Positions 1 to 9,942 are shown, counted from the stretch's first letter. The stretch is 38,030 nucleotides of DNA from Bisbaumannia pacifica (GCF_007989625.1 NZ_BJUK01000035.1:1-38030), one strand, 5' to 3'. The notes: generated by a model from the sequence alone, not told the origin. Program-made: numbers and translations.

Positions 1-99
1 ACGCAGGTTGGCCACCGGGTTACCGGAAGGCAGGAAACGCACCTCCGGGTCCTGTCCCAGATTGCCGATCAGGATGACCTTGTTGACACCACGGGCCAT
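1..99 (-). CDS. ssb: Single-stranded DNA-binding protein, N-terminal fragment
   Basis: Only the first 33 codons are inside the window; the gene runs off the left edge. The visible peptide starts [20 protein letters not shown], the typical start of bacterial SSB, which coats single-stranded DNA during replication, recombination and repair. The ATG at 97-99 follows a GAGGAG ribosome-binding site about six bases upstream. The gene lies 78 bp downstream of the MFS gene on the same strand. In E. coli ssb and uvrA are adjacent and divergent; here the MFS gene separates them. The OB-fold and acidic C-terminal tip cannot be checked because they lie outside the window. Confidence 0.93.
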   Translation of the reverse strand, partial: MARGVNKVILIGNLGQDPEVRFLPSGNPVANLR

Positions 100-153
100 A
101 GTTGACTCCTCGCTTGCGGGGCGCCCACGGGCACCCACCTCGGTTCGGGTAGG

Positions 154-173
154 CTCCACCCCGGAGGGTGGAG
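154..173 (-). other. Hairpin between MFS gene and ssb
   Basis: An 8-bp perfect inverted repeat (CTCCACCC / GGGTGGAG) with a CGGA loop lies just after the MFS stop codon and before ssb. No T-run follows it on the minus strand, so it is not a convincing intrinsic terminator. It may stabilise the 3' end of an mRNA or mark a weak termination or processing point between the two genes. Confidence 0.5.
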
Positions 174-177
174 TCGC

Positions 178-1548
178 TTACTCTTCTCGTTTCCCGGCCA
201 CTCGGGCCAGGGCCTCGCTGTCGAGCCGCTGGCGGTCCACCTTGAGATAGGCAACCCGCTCCTCCGGCACGACCAGTACGTCCTCGACGCCGGCCACTTC
301 GGCCAGGCGCTCCATCAATGAATCCAGGGCGTCCTGGGGCTCGTCGCCCAGGGCCACCACCTCGCTGGAGAGGTGCGGTGGCGGCGCCATGCCGGCGATC
401 ACCCCCAGCCATAGCAGGCCAATCAGGGCCGCGCCATAGAAGACCGCCTCCAGCCCGCCCCACTGCACCAGGGCCCCGCCCAGGACGCCACCCAGGAAGG
501 CCCCCAGGAACTGCCCGGTGGAGTAGACCCCCATGGCGGTGCCCTTGGCGCCGGCGGGCGCCAGCTTGCTGAGCATCGACGGCAGGGTCGCCTCGAGCAG
601 GTTGAAGGCCACGAAGAAGCCCAATAGCCAGCCCAGCAGGCCCCAACGCCCCTCCCCTGCCAGGCCCAGCCCCAGACTGCATAGCCCCAGCCCGGCCACC
701 GCCAGCAGGAACATCGTCTTCATGCGGCGACGCTTCTCGGCGATGATCACCAGCGGCACCATGCCGACGAAGGCCAGCCCCATGATGCCAAGATAGACCC
801 ACCCATGATGCTCGACCGCCAGGCCCGCGTCGAGCAGGCGCAGGGGGATCGCCACGAACAGTGCCATCAGCAGCAGGTGCAGGGCGAAGATGGAGAAGTC
901 CAGGCGCAGCAGGTCGGCACGGCCCAGCACGCTACGCAGTTGGGCGCGGTCCAGCCCCACGTCGCGATGGCGGCGCTGAGGGGCCCGAGGCACCAGGCCC
1001 CAGAGCACCACCAGCCCCACGAGCGACAAGGCGGCGGTGACCCAGAAGATCGCCCCCAGGCCGAAGGCCGCGGCCAGCCAGGGGCCCAGTACCATGGCCA
1101 CGGCGAAGGCCACGCCGATGGAGAGGCCGATGCTGGCCATGGCGGCGGTGCGCACCTCCTCCCGGGTCTGGTCGGCCAGCAGTGCCATGATGGCGGCGGC
1201 CACGGCGCCGCTGCCCTGCAGGCAGCGCCCCAGGATCACCAGGGCGATGCTCTCGGCGCTAGCCGCCACCAGGCTGCCGGCCAGGAACAACAGCATGCCG
1301 AAGGCGATCACCGGCTTGCGGCCCAGGCGATCGGAGAGCAGCCCGAAGGGAATCTGCAGGATGGCCTGGGTCAGGCCATAGCCGCCCAGGGCCAGGCCGA
1401 TCAGCAGCGGCGTGGCCCCCTCCAGCTCGCCGGCATAGAGGGCCAGCACCGGCAGCACCATGAACAGGCCCAGCATGCGGGTGGCGTAGAGGCCGGAGAG
1501 GCCGACGATGGCACGGCGCTCGGTGGCGCGTAACAGGCGAGAGACCAT
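178..1548 (-). CDS. YajR-like MFS transporter with C-terminal YAM-type domain
   Basis: A 456-residue major facilitator superfamily inner-membrane protein with about twelve hydrophobic segments. It closely resembles E. coli YajR (about 454 aa) along its whole length. The visible marks are the N-terminal ERRAIVGLSGLYATRMLGLF region, the motif-A loop GLLSDRLGRKP near residue 75, LGRCLQGSGAVAAAIMALL near residues 107-125 and KGTAMGVYSTGQFLGA near residue 335. After the last helix, roughly residues 400-450 form a soluble tail (DALDSLMERLAEVAGVEDVL...VAYLKVD) that fits the ferredoxin-like YAM domain of YajR. YajR acts as a drug:H+ antiporter-like protein, but its natural substrate is unsettled, so the substrate here is unknown. 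The gene is divergent from uvrA and co-directional with ssb. Confidence 0.88.
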   Translation of the reverse strand: MVSRLLRATERRAIVGLSGLYATRMLGLFMVLPVLALYAGELEGATPLLIGLALGGYGLTQAILQIPFGLLSDRLGRKPVIAFGMLLFLAGSLVAASAESIALVILGRCLQGSGAVAAAIMALLADQTREEVRTAAMASIGLSIGVAFAVAMVLGPWLAAAFGLGAIFWVTAALSLVGLVVLWGLVPRAPQRRHRDVGLDRAQLRSVLGRADLLRLDFSIFALHLLLMALFVAIPLRLLDAGLAVEHHGWVYLGIMGLAFVGMVPLVIIAEKRRRMKTMFLLAVAGLGLCSLGLGLAGEGRWGLLGWLLGFFVAFNLLEATLPSMLSKLAPAGAKGTAMGVYSTGQFLGAFLGGVLGGALVQWGGLEAVFYGAALIGLLWLGVIAGMAPPPHLSSEVVALGDEPQDALDSLMERLAEVAGVEDVLVVPEERVAYLKVDRQRLDSEALARVAGKREE

Positions 1549-1607
1549 GCGAATAGCGAATTCCAGGAAGCGGTAGCGACGGCAGGGCCGCCGTCGTGGA
1601 GGGCCAT

Positions 1608-1636
1608 ATTCTAGCGGCTCGCCCCCACCGGGGGAA
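1608..1636 (-). promoter_or_regulatory. Candidate sigma70 promoter of the MFS gene
   Basis: On the minus strand TTCCCC (1631-1636) and TAGAAT (1608-1613) are separated by 17 bp. The -10 is good and the -35 weak. Transcription would start about 50 nt before the ATG at 1548. Identified by eye only. Confidence 0.35.
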
Positions 1637-1711
1637 AGCGCGAGGCCATACCCATCACACGGAAATAGCCAGGAGCGCTAACCGTCGATGCCGGCCCGGC
1701 GCAGGGCGGCT

Positions 1712-1741
1712 TTGCCGGGGCTTCGGGCCAGGCCGTATAAT
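1712..1741 (+). promoter_or_regulatory. Candidate sigma70 promoter of uvrA
   Basis: TTGCCG (1712-1717) and a perfect TATAAT (1736-1741) are 18 bp apart, 30 bp before the uvrA start codon. No LexA-type CTG(N10)CAG operator is visible in the 1549-1770 divergent region, unlike the SOS-controlled uvrA promoter of E. coli. Confidence 0.55.
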
Positions 1742-1770
1742 CGAGGTTTTGCACGCACCGCGAGGTGGTA

Positions 1771-4632
1771 ATGGACAGGATCCTGGTGAGGGGCGCACGC
1801 ACCCATAACCTCAAGCATATCGACGTCGACCTGCCCCGCGACAAGCTGATCGTGGTGACCGGCCTCTCCGGCTCCGGCAAGTCGTCGCTGGCCTTCGATA
1901 CCCTCTACGCCGAGGGACAGCGCCGCTACGTGGAGTCCCTCTCCACCTATGCCCGGCAGTTCCTGTCGATGATGGAGAAGCCCGACGTCGACCATATCGA
2001 GGGGCTCTCCCCGGCGATCTCCATCGAACAGAAGTCCACCTCCCACAACCCGCGCTCCACCGTGGGCACCATCACCGAGATTTACGACTACCTGCGCCTG
2101 CTGTTCGCCCGCGCCGGCACCCCACGCTGCCCGGAGCATGGCGAGGCCCTGGAGGCCCAGACCATCTCGCAGATGGTCGATCAGGTGCTGGCCCTGCCCG
2201 AGGGCAGCAAGCTGATGCTGCTGGCCCCGGTGGTCTCCGGCCGCAAGGGCGAACACCTGCAGCTGCTGGCCGAACTGCGTGCCCAGGGCTTCGTGCGCGC
2301 CATGATCGACGGCCAGGTGCTGGAGCTGGACGACCTGGCGCCCCTGGACAAGAACAAGAAGCACGATATCAGCGTGGTGGTGGACCGTATCAAGGTGCGC
2401 GAGGGGCTAGCCCAGCGCCTCGCGGAATCCTTCGAGACCGCCCTCAACCTGGCCGACGGCGTGGCCATGGTGCACTTCATGGAGGGCGAGCGGGAGGATA
2501 TCGCCTTCTCGGCGCGCTTCGCCTGTCCGGTGTGCGGCTACTCGATCTCCGAGCTCGAGCCGCGCATGTTCTCCTTCAACAACCCGGCCGGCGCCTGCTC
2601 GAGCTGCGATGGCCTCGGCGTGCAGCAGGTCTTCGACCCGGAGAAGCTGATCAGCCACCCGGAGTTGTCGCTCGCCGAGGGGGTGATCAAGGGCTGGGAT
2701 CGCCGCAGCGTCTACTACTTCAACCAGCTCCAGGCGGTGGCCAACCACTACCGCTTCGAGCTGGAGACCCCCTGGCAGGAGCTGGCCCGCCACGAGCGCG
2801 AGGTCATCCTCCACGGCAGCGGTCATGATCCCATCGCCTTCGATTACGTCGGCGACCGCGGCCGCCGGGTGACTCGCGAGCATCCCTTCGAAGGGGTCCT
2901 GCCCAATATGCAGCGCCGCTACCGGGAGACCGAGTCGAACTCGGTGCGCGAAGAGCTGGCCCGCTATATCGCCGTCCAGCCCTGCCCGAGCTGCCACGGC
3001 TCGCGGCTGCGCAAGGAGGCCCGTCACGTCTATATCGACGAGCGCACCCTGCCGGAGATGGTGCGCCTGCCCATCGGCGAGGCCTGGGACTACTTCCGCC
3101 AGCTGACCCTGGAGGGACGCCGCGGCGAGATCGCCGTGAAGATCGTCAACGAGATCCACGCCCGCTTGGAGTTCCTGGTCAATGTGGGGCTCGACTACCT
3201 GACCCTGGAGCGCAGCGCCGAGACCCTCTCCGGCGGCGAGGCCCAGCGCATCCGCCTGGCCAGCCAGATCGGCGCCGGCCTGGTGGGCGTCATGTATATC
3301 CTCGACGAGCCCTCCATCGGCCTGCACCAGCGCGACAACGACCGCCTGCTCAAGACCCTGGAGCACCTGCGCGACCTGGGCAACACCGTGATCGTGGTGG
3401 AGCACGACGAGGATGCCATCCGCGCCGCCGACCATGTGCTGGATATCGGCCCCGGCGCTGGCGTCCACGGCGGGCGCATCGTTGCCCAGGGCACCCCGCA
3501 CGAGGTGACCGCCAACCCCGACTCCCTGACCGGTCAGTACCTGGCCGGCACCCGGCGTATCGAGGTGCCGCCTTACCGGATTCCCGGCAACCCGCAGAAG
3601 GTGCTGCGCCTCACCGGCGCCACCGGCAACAACCTCCAGGAGGTCACCCTGGAGCTGCCCCTGGGGCTACTCATCTGCGTCACCGGGGTCTCCGGCTCCG
3701 GCAAGTCGACGCTGATCAACTCGACGCTGATGCCCATCGCCGCCCGGGAGCTCAATCACGCCACCACCCTGACCCCGGCGCCCTACGCCGGCATCGAGGG
3801 GCTCGATCAGCTCGACAAGGTGATCGATATCGACCAGAGCCCCATCGGCCGCACCCCGCGCTCCAACCCGGCCACCTATACCGGCATCTTCACGCCGATC
3901 CGCGAGCTCTTCGCCGGCACCCAGGAGGCCCGCTCCCGGGGCTACAAGCCGGGGCGCTTCAGCTTCAACGTCAAGGGCGGACGCTGCGAGGCGTGCCAGG
4001 GCGAGGGCATGATCAAGGTGGAGATGCACTTCCTGCCGGACATCTATGTGCCCTGCGACGTCTGCAAGGGCAAGCGCTACAACCGCGAGACCCTGGAGGT
4101 GCAGTACAAGGGCAAGTGCATCGACGAGGTGCTGGGCATGACCGTGGAGGAGGCCCTGGAATTCTTCTCGCCGGTGCCGGCCATCGCCCGCCGCCTGCAG
4201 ACCCTGATGGACGTGGGGCTGTCCTATATCCGCCTGGGGCAGAGCGCCACCACCCTCTCCGGCGGCGAGGCCCAGCGGGTCAAGCTGGCCCGAGAGCTGG
4301 CCAAGCGCGACACCGGCAAGACCCTGTATATCCTCGACGAACCCACCACCGGGCTGCACTTCGAGGATATCCGCCAGTTGCTGACGGTGCTCCACCGGCT
4401 GCGCGACCACGGCAATACCATCGTGGTGATCGAGCACAACCTCGACGTGATCAAGACCGCCGACTGGCTGGTGGACCTGGGCCCCGAGGGCGGCTCCGGC
4501 GGCGGGCGTATCATCGCCGAGGGCACCCCGGAACGGGTCGCCGAGATGGAAGCCTCGCATACCGGGCGCTTCCTCAAGCCGCTGCTGGAGCGCGCCAAGG
4601 CCCAGAAAACCCAGCCGAAAGCCACAGCCTAA
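1771..4632 (+). CDS. uvrA: Excinuclease ABC subunit A
   Basis: UvrA, 953 residues (E. coli 940), is the damage-recognition ATPase of nucleotide excision repair and loads UvrB at lesions. Both ABC ATPase modules are complete: Walker [10 protein letters not shown] near residue 31 and GVSGSGKST near residue 640, two signature motifs TLSGGEAQR, and Walker [12 protein letters not shown] and [11 protein letters not shown]. Both zinc modules are intact: CPVCGY...CSSCDGLG near residues 250-285 and CEACQGEG...CDVCKGKR near residues 735-770. I chose the ATG at 1771 ([14 protein letters not shown]), which matches the family N-terminus and is preceded by GAGGT; an in-frame GTG lies two codons earlier at 1765. 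It is the only plus-strand protein gene and converges on rplQ. Confidence 0.98.
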   Translation: MDRILVRGARTHNLKHIDVDLPRDKLIVVTGLSGSGKSSLAFDTLYAEGQRRYVESLSTYARQFLSMMEKPDVDHIEGLSPAISIEQKSTSHNPRSTVGTITEIYDYLRLLFARAGTPRCPEHGEALEAQTISQMVDQVLALPEGSKLMLLAPVVSGRKGEHLQLLAELRAQGFVRAMIDGQVLELDDLAPLDKNKKHDISVVVDRIKVREGLAQRLAESFETALNLADGVAMVHFMEGEREDIAFSARFACPVCGYSISELEPRMFSFNNPAGACSSCDGLGVQQVFDPEKLISHPELSLAEGVIKGWDRRSVYYFNQLQAVANHYRFELETPWQELARHEREVILHGSGHDPIAFDYVGDRGRRVTREHPFEGVLPNMQRRYRETESNSVREELARYIAVQPCPSCHGSRLRKEARHVYIDERTLPEMVRLPIGEAWDYFRQLTLEGRRGEIAVKIVNEIHARLEFLVNVGLDYLTLERSAETLSGGEAQRIRLASQIGAGLVGVMYILDEPSIGLHQRDNDRLLKTLEHLRDLGNTVIVVEHDEDAIRAADHVLDIGPGAGVHGGRIVAQGTPHEVTANPDSLTGQYLAGTRRIEVPPYRIPGNPQKVLRLTGATGNNLQEVTLELPLGLLICVTGVSGSGKSTLINSTLMPIAARELNHATTLTPAPYAGIEGLDQLDKVIDIDQSPIGRTPRSNPATYTGIFTPIRELFAGTQEARSRGYKPGRFSFNVKGGRCEACQGEGMIKVEMHFLPDIYVPCDVCKGKRYNRETLEVQYKGKCIDEVLGMTVEEALEFFSPVPAIARRLQTLMDVGLSYIRLGQSATTLSGGEAQRVKLARELAKRDTGKTLYILDEPTTGLHFEDIRQLLTVLHRLRDHGNTIVVIEHNLDVIKTADWLVDLGPEGGSGGGRIIAEGTPERVAEMEASHTGRFLKPLLERAKAQKTQPKATA

Positions 4633-4657
4633 CGGCAAGCCGGAAGCCGCCAAACTG

Positions 4658-4700
4658 ATACCACCCCCGAGGCCAAGCCTCGCGGGTGGTATTGTCTTTC
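4658..4700 (+). terminator. uvrA intrinsic terminator
   Basis: A long hairpin starts 26 bp after the uvrA stop. ATACCACCC (4658-4666) pairs with GGGTGGTAT (4684-4692), and inside it CGAGGC pairs with GCCTCG across one C/C mismatch, with a CAA loop. It is followed by a short T-rich stretch (TTGTCTTT). The stem is strong but the T-tract is imperfect. Confidence 0.7.
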
Positions 4701-4725
4701 AGCGCCAAGCCCAAGATTTGAAGCC

Positions 4726-4763
4726 AAAAAAAAACCGGCCCCCGAAGGAAGCCGGTTTTTCTG
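4726..4763 (-). terminator. Intrinsic terminator at the end of the alpha operon
   Basis: AAACCGGC (4732-4739) pairs with GCCGGTTT (4751-4758). On the minus strand the stem runs straight into a T-run complementary to the A-tract at 4726-4734. It lies about 30 bp after the rplQ stop and ends the long ribosomal-protein block. The T-tract on the plus side is also good, so it may work in both directions and back up the uvrA terminator. Confidence 0.85.
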
Positions 4764-4791
4764 TCATTGCCGGGCCGGGGCCCACCGGGGA

Positions 4792-5184
4792 TCACTCCTC
4801 GGCGGCTTCCTCGACCTCCTCGACGACCGGACGGTCGACGAGTTCGACGATGGCCATGGGGGCGTTGTCGCCGGTGCGGAAACCGCACTTGAGGACACGG
4901 ACATAACCGCCCGGACGCTCGACGTAACGCGGACCCAGCTCGTTGAAGAGCTTGCCGACCGCTTCCTTGGAGCGGGTGCGGCTGAAGGCCAGACGACGAT
5001 TGGCAACGCTATCCTGCTTGGCCAGGGTGATCAGCGGCTCGATATGACGACGCAGTTCCTTGGCCTTGGGCAGGGTTGTCTTGATCACTTCGTGCTCGAC
5101 CAGCGAAACGCACATGTTCTTGAACATGGCCTTGCGGTGCGAGCTCGTACGATTCAGGTGGCGACCACTCTTACGATGACGCAT
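4792..5184 (-). CDS. rplQ: 50S ribosomal protein L17
   Basis: L17, 130 residues, starting [20 protein letters not shown], is a large-subunit protein near the peptide exit tunnel. The basic N-terminal region and the core ([20 protein letters not shown]) are intact. The C-terminus is an acidic tail ([11 protein letters not shown]) typical of gammaproteobacterial L17. It is the last gene of the alpha operon, 39 bp after rpoA, and is followed by a strong terminator. In Pseudomonas I recall katA and bfrA between rplQ and uvrA; here nothing but terminators lies there. Confidence 0.98.
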   Translation of the reverse strand: MRHRKSGRHLNRTSSHRKAMFKNMCVSLVEHEVIKTTLPKAKELRRHIEPLITLAKQDSVANRRLAFSRTRSKEAVGKLFNELGPRYVERPGGYVRVLKCGFRTGDNAPMAIVELVDRPVVEEVEEAAEE

Positions 5185-5223
5185 GGTTGTGATTCCTTAC
5201 CAAACTGGGACTCGAGTCGACAC

Positions 5224-6222
5224 TCACGCGGAGGCCTTGTCGTCCTTCAGACTGGCCGGCGGCCAGTTTTCCAGGCGCATGCCCAGGGACAGACCGCGTG
5301 CCGCCAACACGTCCTTGATCTCATTCAGGGACTTCTTGCCGAGATTCGGCGTCTTCAGCAGCTCCACTTCGGTACGCTGAATCAGATCACCGATGTAGTA
5401 GATGTTCTCGGCCTTCAGGCAGTTGGCACTGCGGACGGTCAACTCGAGATCGTCTACGGGGCGCAGCAGGATGGGATCGATCTGATCCTCTTCCTCTACC
5501 ACTTCCTGTTCCTTATCGGCTTCCAGGTCGACGAACGCACTCAGCTGCTCTTGCAGGATGGTGGCGCTGCGACGGATCGCCTCTTCCGGATCCAGGGTGC
5601 CATCGGTTTCCAGATCGATGATCAGCTTATCGAGGTCGGTGCGCTGTTCGACACGCGCGGCCTCGACGGCATAGGAAACACGACGCACGGGGCTGAAGGT
5701 CGCATCCAGCTGCAGGCGACCGATGGCGCGTGACTCATCATCCGCACTCTCGCGAGCATCCGCCGGCTCGTAACCGCGTCCGCGGGCGACCTTGAGCTGC
5801 ATTTTCAGCTCGGCGCCTTCGTTGACGTGGGCGATGACGTGCTCGGGATTGACGATCTCGACATCGTGATCGACGGCGATATCACCCGCGGTGATGACGG
5901 CCGGGCCCTGCTTGTTCAGCGAGAGCACCGCCTCATCGCGGCTATGCATCTTGATCGCCACGTCCTTCAGGTTGAGGAGGATCTCGATCACATCTTCCTG
6001 GACCCCTTCGATCGCGCTGTATTCATGCTCGACACCGGCGATCTCGGCTTCCACCACGGCACAGCCGGGCATGGACGAGAGCAGGATACGACGCAGCGCA
6101 TTCCCCAGGGTATGGCCGAAGCCGCGCTCGAAGGGCTCGAGCACGATCTTCGCACGATGCGCGCTGATCTCTTCGACCTTGATATCGCGAGGACGGAGAA
6201 ACTCTGTCACTGAACGCTGCAT
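5224..6222 (-). CDS. rpoA: RNA polymerase alpha subunit
   Basis: Alpha subunit, 332 residues (E. coli 329). The N-terminal domain (about 1-235) carries the dimerisation and assembly region, with [20 protein letters not shown] near residues 32-51. An acidic linker ([11 protein letters not shown]) near residues 240-250 leads to the C-terminal domain (about 255-325). That domain binds UP elements and activators and contains [19 protein letters not shown] and [16 protein letters not shown]. The gene sits between rpsD and rplQ, the standard alpha-operon order, so it is made together with S13, S11, S4 and L17. Confidence 0.99.
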   Translation of the reverse strand: MQRSVTEFLRPRDIKVEEISAHRAKIVLEPFERGFGHTLGNALRRILLSSMPGCAVVEAEIAGVEHEYSAIEGVQEDVIEILLNLKDVAIKMHSRDEAVLSLNKQGPAVITAGDIAVDHDVEIVNPEHVIAHVNEGAELKMQLKVARGRGYEPADARESADDESRAIGRLQLDATFSPVRRVSYAVEAARVEQRTDLDKLIIDLETDGTLDPEEAIRRSATILQEQLSAFVDLEADKEQEVVEEEDQIDPILLRPVDDLELTVRSANCLKAENIYYIGDLIQRTEVELLKTPNLGKKSLNEIKDVLAARGLSLGMRLENWPPASLKDDKASA

Positions 6223-6297
6223 AAGAACACCTTTCAGGCTGCCAAACGGATACTCGAATTCGTTGACCGGGCGCCGTCAGGCACCCGGCGATGCGGC

Positions 6298-6918
6298 TTA
6301 CTTCGAGTACAGCTCGACGATCAGGTTTTCGTTGATGTCGGCAGACAAGTCGCCGCGTTCAGGCAGAGCCTTGAAAGTGCCTTCCATCTTCTTGGAGTCG
6401 ACGTCGATCCAGGCGATGTCACCGCGGTTGGCGGCGATGGACAGCGCACTCTGAATGCGCGCCTGGTTCTTGGCCTTCTCACGAACGGACACCACGTCAC
6501 CGGGCTTGACCTGGTAGGAGGCCACGTTGACGGTACGGCCGTTCACGGCGATGGCCTTGTGGCTGACCAGCTGGCGCGATTCGGCGCGAGTGGAGCCAAA
6601 GCCCATGCGGTAGACGACGTTGTCCAGTCGGGATTCCAGCAGCTGCAGCAGCACTTCACCGGTCGCGCCCTTGCGGCGGGCGGCTTCCTTGTAGTAGCTG
6701 CGGAACTGCTTTTCGAGTACGCCGTACATGCGACGCACTTTCTGCTTCTCGCGAAGCTGCAAGCCGTAGTCGGAAAGACGCTGACGGCGCTGGCCATGCA
6801 CACCCGGGATCTGCTCGGATTTGCATTTCTTCTCGAAGGGAGTGACACCGCTCTTCAGAAAGAGGTCGGTACCTTCACGACGAGACAGTTTGCACTTCGG
6901 TCCAATATAACGAGCCAT
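6298..6918 (-). CDS. rpsD: 30S ribosomal protein S4
   Basis: S4, 206 residues (same as E. coli), starts [20 protein letters not shown]. It is a primary 16S rRNA binder that nucleates assembly of the 5' domain and helps decoding fidelity. The S4 RNA-binding domain is visible around residues 95-160 ([40 protein letters not shown]). In E. coli S4 is the translational repressor of the alpha operon, acting on a pseudoknot ahead of rpsM; the matching leader here would be 7715-7840. The gene is 12 bp after rpsK. Confidence 0.98.
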   Translation of the reverse strand: MARYIGPKCKLSRREGTDLFLKSGVTPFEKKCKSEQIPGVHGQRRQRLSDYGLQLREKQKVRRMYGVLEKQFRSYYKEAARRKGATGEVLLQLLESRLDNVVYRMGFGSTRAESRQLVSHKAIAVNGRTVNVASYQVKPGDVVSVREKAKNQARIQSALSIAANRGDIAWIDVDSKKMEGTFKALPERGDLSADINENLIVELYSK

Positions 6919-6930
6919 GAGTCTGTCTCC

Positions 6931-7317
6931 TTAAACGCGGCGTTTCTTCGGCGGACGGCAGCCATTGTGGGGAATGGGCGTCACGTCGGTGATGCTCTGC
7001 ACGCGGAAACCGGCGGCATTCAGTGCGCGCACGGCGGACTCACGGCCCGGACCGGGGCCTTTGACCAGCACGTCGACGTTCTTTACACCATACTCGGCTG
7101 CAGCGGTCGCTGCACGTTCGCTTGCCACTTGAGCAGCGAACGGGGTGCTCTTGCGAGAACCACGAAAACCCGAACCACCGGCAGTTGCCCAGGAGAGAGC
7201 ATTGCCCTGGCGGTCTGTGATCGTCACGATCGTGTTGTTAAAAGAGGCATGGATGTGGGCAACCGCATCCACCACCTGCTTTTTCACCTTTTTACGGTTA
7301 CTACGCGGGTTAGCCAT
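6931..7317 (-). CDS. rpsK: 30S ribosomal protein S11
   Basis: S11, 128 residues, starts [20 protein letters not shown], with the conserved core [19 protein letters not shown] and the C-terminal [12 protein letters not shown]. It sits on the small-subunit platform and contacts mRNA near the E site. The asparagine in the [11 protein letters not shown] segment corresponds to the residue that can convert to isoaspartate in E. coli. It is the second gene of the alpha operon, 40 bp after rpsM. Confidence 0.98.
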   Translation of the reverse strand: MANPRSNRKKVKKQVVDAVAHIHASFNNTIVTITDRQGNALSWATAGGSGFRGSRKSTPFAAQVASERAATAAAEYGVKNVDVLVKGPGPGRESAVRALNAAGFRVQSITDVTPIPHNGCRPPKKRRV

Positions 7318-7357
7318 GTTGATGTTTCTTCCTGTCTAAACGCCAGAACGTGCGTAA

Positions 7358-7714
7358 TTATTTGCGAATCGGCTTACGCGGGCCCTTACGGGTACGCGCG
7401 TTAGTCTTGGTACGCTGACCACGCAGCGGAAGACTACGACGATGACGCAGACCACGATAGCAACCCAGGTCCATGAGACGCTTGATGTTCAGCGTCACAT
7501 CACGACGAAGGTCACCTTCAACGGTGTACTTGCCGACTTCAGCACGCAGGGTGTCCAGCTCGTCGCTGGAGAGCTCCTGAATCTTGGTAGTCGGCGCGAT
7601 GCCGGTCGCGGCACAGATGTCCTGTGCACGAGTGCGGCCAATCCCGAAGATATAGGTCAGCGAGATCGCCGCATGCTTGTTGTCCGGGATATTGACGCCT
7701 GCAATACGGGCCAT
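7358..7714 (-). CDS. rpsM: 30S ribosomal protein S13
   Basis: S13, 118 residues, starts [20 protein letters not shown]. The helix-two-turn-helix body and the basic C-terminal tail ([20 protein letters not shown]) are present. The tail reaches the P-site tRNA, and the protein forms bridges to the 50S subunit at the head. It is the first gene of the alpha operon. The 126-bp space before it, up to rpmJ, holds a long hairpin and is the probable S4-responsive leader. Confidence 0.98.
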   Translation of the reverse strand: MARIAGVNIPDNKHAAISLTYIFGIGRTRAQDICAATGIAPTTKIQELSSDELDTLRAEVGKYTVEGDLRRDVTLNIKRLMDLGCYRGLRHRRSLPLRGQRTKTNARTRKGPRKPIRK

Positions 7715-7773
7715 CAGCTTTCTCCGAAATTTGAGCGGCTTGCTCGATTGGGTCTACTACAAAAGGCGCAATA

Positions 7774-7810
7774 GCATACCCCTTTACCCTCGAGAGGGCA
7801 AGGGGTATGC
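7774..7810 (-). promoter_or_regulatory. Long hairpin at spc/alpha operon boundary
   Basis: GCATACCCCTT (7774-7784) and AAGGGGTATGC (7800-7810) form a perfect 11-bp stem. The inner part can pair further (CCCT / AGGG). It lies between rpmJ and rpsM. On the minus strand no clean T-run follows, although TATTGCGCCTTTT comes a little later. It may be a weak terminator or attenuator for the spc operon, or part of the S4-controlled leader of the alpha operon. A weak promoter match (TTGCCC-17-TATGCT) overlaps it. The exact role is inferred. Confidence 0.55.
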
Positions 7811-7840
7811 CGGCACCCGGTGAGTCGCAGCCGTCAGGGC

Positions 7841-7954
7841 TCAGCCCTGACGCTGCTTGTGCCGCGGCTCGCTGCAGATGACACGCACGGCGCCATTGCG
7901 ACGAATGATCTTGCAGTTACGGCACATTTTCTTTACGGAAGCTCGAACTTTCAT
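7841..7954 (-). CDS. rpmJ: 50S ribosomal protein L36
   Basis: L36, 37 residues, reads [20 protein letters not shown] followed by [17 protein letters not shown]. It is the zinc-ribbon form, with the metal ligands C11, C14, C27 and H32 all present, rather than the zinc-free paralogue some bacteria use under zinc limitation. It is a tiny, late-assembling large-subunit protein. It lies 29 bp after secY and closes the spc operon, as in E. coli. Confidence 0.96.
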   Translation of the reverse strand: MKVRASVKKMCRNCKIIRRNGAVRVICSEPRHKQRQG

Positions 7955-7983
7955 CGTTCTCTCCAATTCACGTACGGCGCGCC

Positions 7984-9315
7984 TTAGCGCATGATGCCGC
8001 CGCTACCGTAGCCTTTCAGGTTGGACTTCTTCATCACCGACTCGTACTGGTGCGACATGAGGTGTGACTGCACCTGAGCCATGAAGTCCATGATGACCAC
8101 TACCACGATCAACAGCGAGGTACCGCCGAAGAAGAACGGCACGTTCCACGCCACGATCAGGAACTGGGGCATCAGGGAAACCGCAGTGATGTAGATGGCA
8201 CCGAAGAAGGTCAGACGGGTCATGACCTTATCGATATAGCGAGCGGTCTGCTCGCCGGGCCGAATCCCCGGCAGGAAGGCTCCCGACTTCTTGAGGTTGT
8301 CGGCGACGTCCTTGGGGTTGAAGACCAGCGCTGTGTAGAAGAAGCAGAAGAATACCACCGCCGCGGCGAAAAGCAAGATGTACAGCGGCTGACCGGGCCC
8401 CAGGGCCAGGGAAGCCGACTGCAACCAGTCGAGCCCTTCCCCCGCGCTGACCCACTGCCCCAGCGACGCCGGGAACAACAGGATGCTGGAGGCGAAGATC
8501 GCCGGAATCACGCCGGCCATGTTCACCTTCAGGGGGAGGTAGCTGCTCTGGCCGGCGTACATCTTGTTGCCGACCTGGCGCCGCGGGTAGTTCACGGTGA
8601 TGCGACGCTGACCGCGCTCGATAAACACCACGAAGGCCACGGTGGCCACGCCCAGCACCGTCAGGGCCAGCAGCGGCAGGACATTCCAGGCGCCTTCGTT
8701 ACGGGCCAGCTCGAAGGCCTGCCCCACGGCGCCGGGCAGGCCCGCGACGATACCGGCGAAGATCAGCAGCGAGATGCCGTTGCCGATCCCCTTCTCGGTA
8801 ATCTGCTCACCCAGCCACATCATGAACACCGCCCCGGCCACGAAGGTGGTCACGGCGGTGAAATAGAAGCTGAAGTCGGCAGTATAGGCGATGCCCTGCC
8901 CCGCCAGGCCGACGGACATGCCGACGGCCTGGACAAAGGCCAGCACCAGGGTGCCGTAGCGGGTGTACTGGCTGATCTTGCGGCGGCCGGCCTCGCCCTC
9001 CTTCTTGAGCTGCTCAAGATGGGGCGAGACCGCGGTCAGCAGCTGCATGATAATCGACGCCGAGATATAGGGCATGATGCCCAGGGCGAAGATGCTCATG
9101 CGCTCCAGGGCGCCACCCGAGAACATGTTGAACATGCCCAGGATGGTGCCCTGCTGCTCCCTGAACAAGGCAGCAAGCTGGTCAGGATTGATACCGGGCA
9201 CGGGGATGTGGGCACCGATCCGGTACACCACGATGGCGAGGAGCACGAAGCGCAGACGCGCCCACAGTTCACTCAGACCGCTGCCCATCGCCGGCATGTT
9301 TCCTGACTTAGCCAT
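7984..9315 (-). CDS. secY: Protein translocase subunit SecY
   Basis: SecY, 443 residues (E. coli 443), is the channel-forming inner-membrane protein of the SecYEG translocon. Ten transmembrane segments are recognisable. Conserved parts include [20 protein letters not shown] (plug and TM2 region, about residues 61-80), [32 protein letters not shown] (about 168-187) and the cytoplasmic loop region with [11 protein letters not shown]. The start ATG follows directly on the rplO stop codon with no gap, implying coupled translation. Its partner secE lies about 25 kb away in this window. Confidence 0.98.
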   Translation of the reverse strand: MAKSGNMPAMGSGLSELWARLRFVLLAIVVYRIGAHIPVPGINPDQLAALFREQQGTILGMFNMFSGGALERMSIFALGIMPYISASIIMQLLTAVSPHLEQLKKEGEAGRRKISQYTRYGTLVLAFVQAVGMSVGLAGQGIAYTADFSFYFTAVTTFVAGAVFMMWLGEQITEKGIGNGISLLIFAGIVAGLPGAVGQAFELARNEGAWNVLPLLALTVLGVATVAFVVFIERGQRRITVNYPRRQVGNKMYAGQSSYLPLKVNMAGVIPAIFASSILLFPASLGQWVSAGEGLDWLQSASLALGPGQPLYILLFAAAVVFFCFFYTALVFNPKDVADNLKKSGAFLPGIRPGEQTARYIDKVMTRLTFFGAIYITAVSLMPQFLIVAWNVPFFFGGTSLLIVVVVIMDFMAQVQSHLMSHQYESVMKKSNLKGYGSGGIMR

Positions 9316-9750
9316 TTAGTCCTCTACCTTGCCACCGGCGGCTTCGATCGCGGCACGGGCACCCTTGGTGACCTTGAGGCCGCGAACGGTGACCGCCTTG
9401 TTCAGTTCGCCGGAGAGGATCACCTTCGCGAATTGCGTGGCGTCCTTGAGCACGTTGGCCTGCTTCAGGGTCTCCAGAGTGACTTCCTCACCCGCGACCT
9501 TGGCCAGTTCGAAGAGGCGAACCTCTTCGGAGACCAGGGACTTCATGGAGGTGAAGCCAAACTTCGGCAGACGCCGCTGCAGCGGCATCTGACCGCCCTC
9601 GAAGCCGGGCTTGACGCTGCCGCCGCTACGAGACTTCTGGCCCTTGTGGCCGCGGCCACCGGTCTTGCCCAGACCGGAGCCGATGCCACGACCAACACGC
9701 TTTTCGGCGTGCTTGGAGCCCGGAGCCGGGCTCAGGCTATTGAGTTTCAT
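9316..9750 (-). CDS. rplO: 50S ribosomal protein L15
   Basis: L15, 144 residues, starts [20 protein letters not shown]. The long glycine- and basic-rich N-terminal extension ([20 protein letters not shown]) threads into 23S rRNA. The globular C-terminal part contains [20 protein letters not shown]. Its stop codon is directly followed by the secY ATG, and it begins 3 bp after rpmD, in the standard spc order. Confidence 0.98.
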   Translation of the reverse strand: MKLNSLSPAPGSKHAEKRVGRGIGSGLGKTGGRGHKGQKSRSGGSVKPGFEGGQMPLQRRLPKFGFTSMKSLVSEEVRLFELAKVAGEEVTLETLKQANVLKDATQFAKVILSGELNKAVTVRGLKVTKGARAAIEAAGGKVED

Positions 9751-9753
9751 GGA

Positions 9754-9936
9754 TTACTCTCCCTCAACACGCACAAGGTAGTTAACCTTGTGGATCATGC
9801 CGCGAACGGCAGGGGTGTCTTCCAGTTCGACCGAGTGACCGATACGGCGCAGCCCGAGGCCCTTCATGGTGGCCTTGTGCTTGGGCAGGATGCCGATGGT
9901 GCTACGGACCTGGGTAACCTTGAGTGTCGCTGCCAT
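9754..9936 (-). CDS. rpmD: 50S ribosomal protein L30
   Basis: L30, 60 residues, reads [20 protein letters not shown] and on to a short C-terminus ending [10 protein letters not shown]. The conserved [20 protein letters not shown] segment is present. It is a small large-subunit protein of the bacterial type, found only in spc operons of this order. It lies between rpsE (6 bp upstream) and rplO. Confidence 0.97.
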   Translation of the reverse strand: MAATLKVTQVRSTIGILPKHKATMKGLGLRRIGHSVELEDTPAVRGMIHKVNYLVRVEGE

Positions 9937-9942
9937 GGTGTC

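Noticed and set aside
805..1533. Plus-strand open frame opposite the MFS gene
   Set aside because: Its translation is dominated by Gln, His and Gly, typical of the antisense of a hydrophobic membrane protein. The minus-strand YajR-like protein explains the region.
2407..3501. Long minus-strand open frames inside uvrA (2407-3501 and 3667-4653)
   Set aside because: They are antisense shadows of uvrA, which has all the expected motifs. No ribosome-binding site or recognisable domain was found.
4633..4791. A katA or bfr remnant between uvrA and rplQ, as remembered from Pseudomonas gene order
   Set aside because: Only two terminators fit in the 159-bp gap, and no coding remnant is visible.
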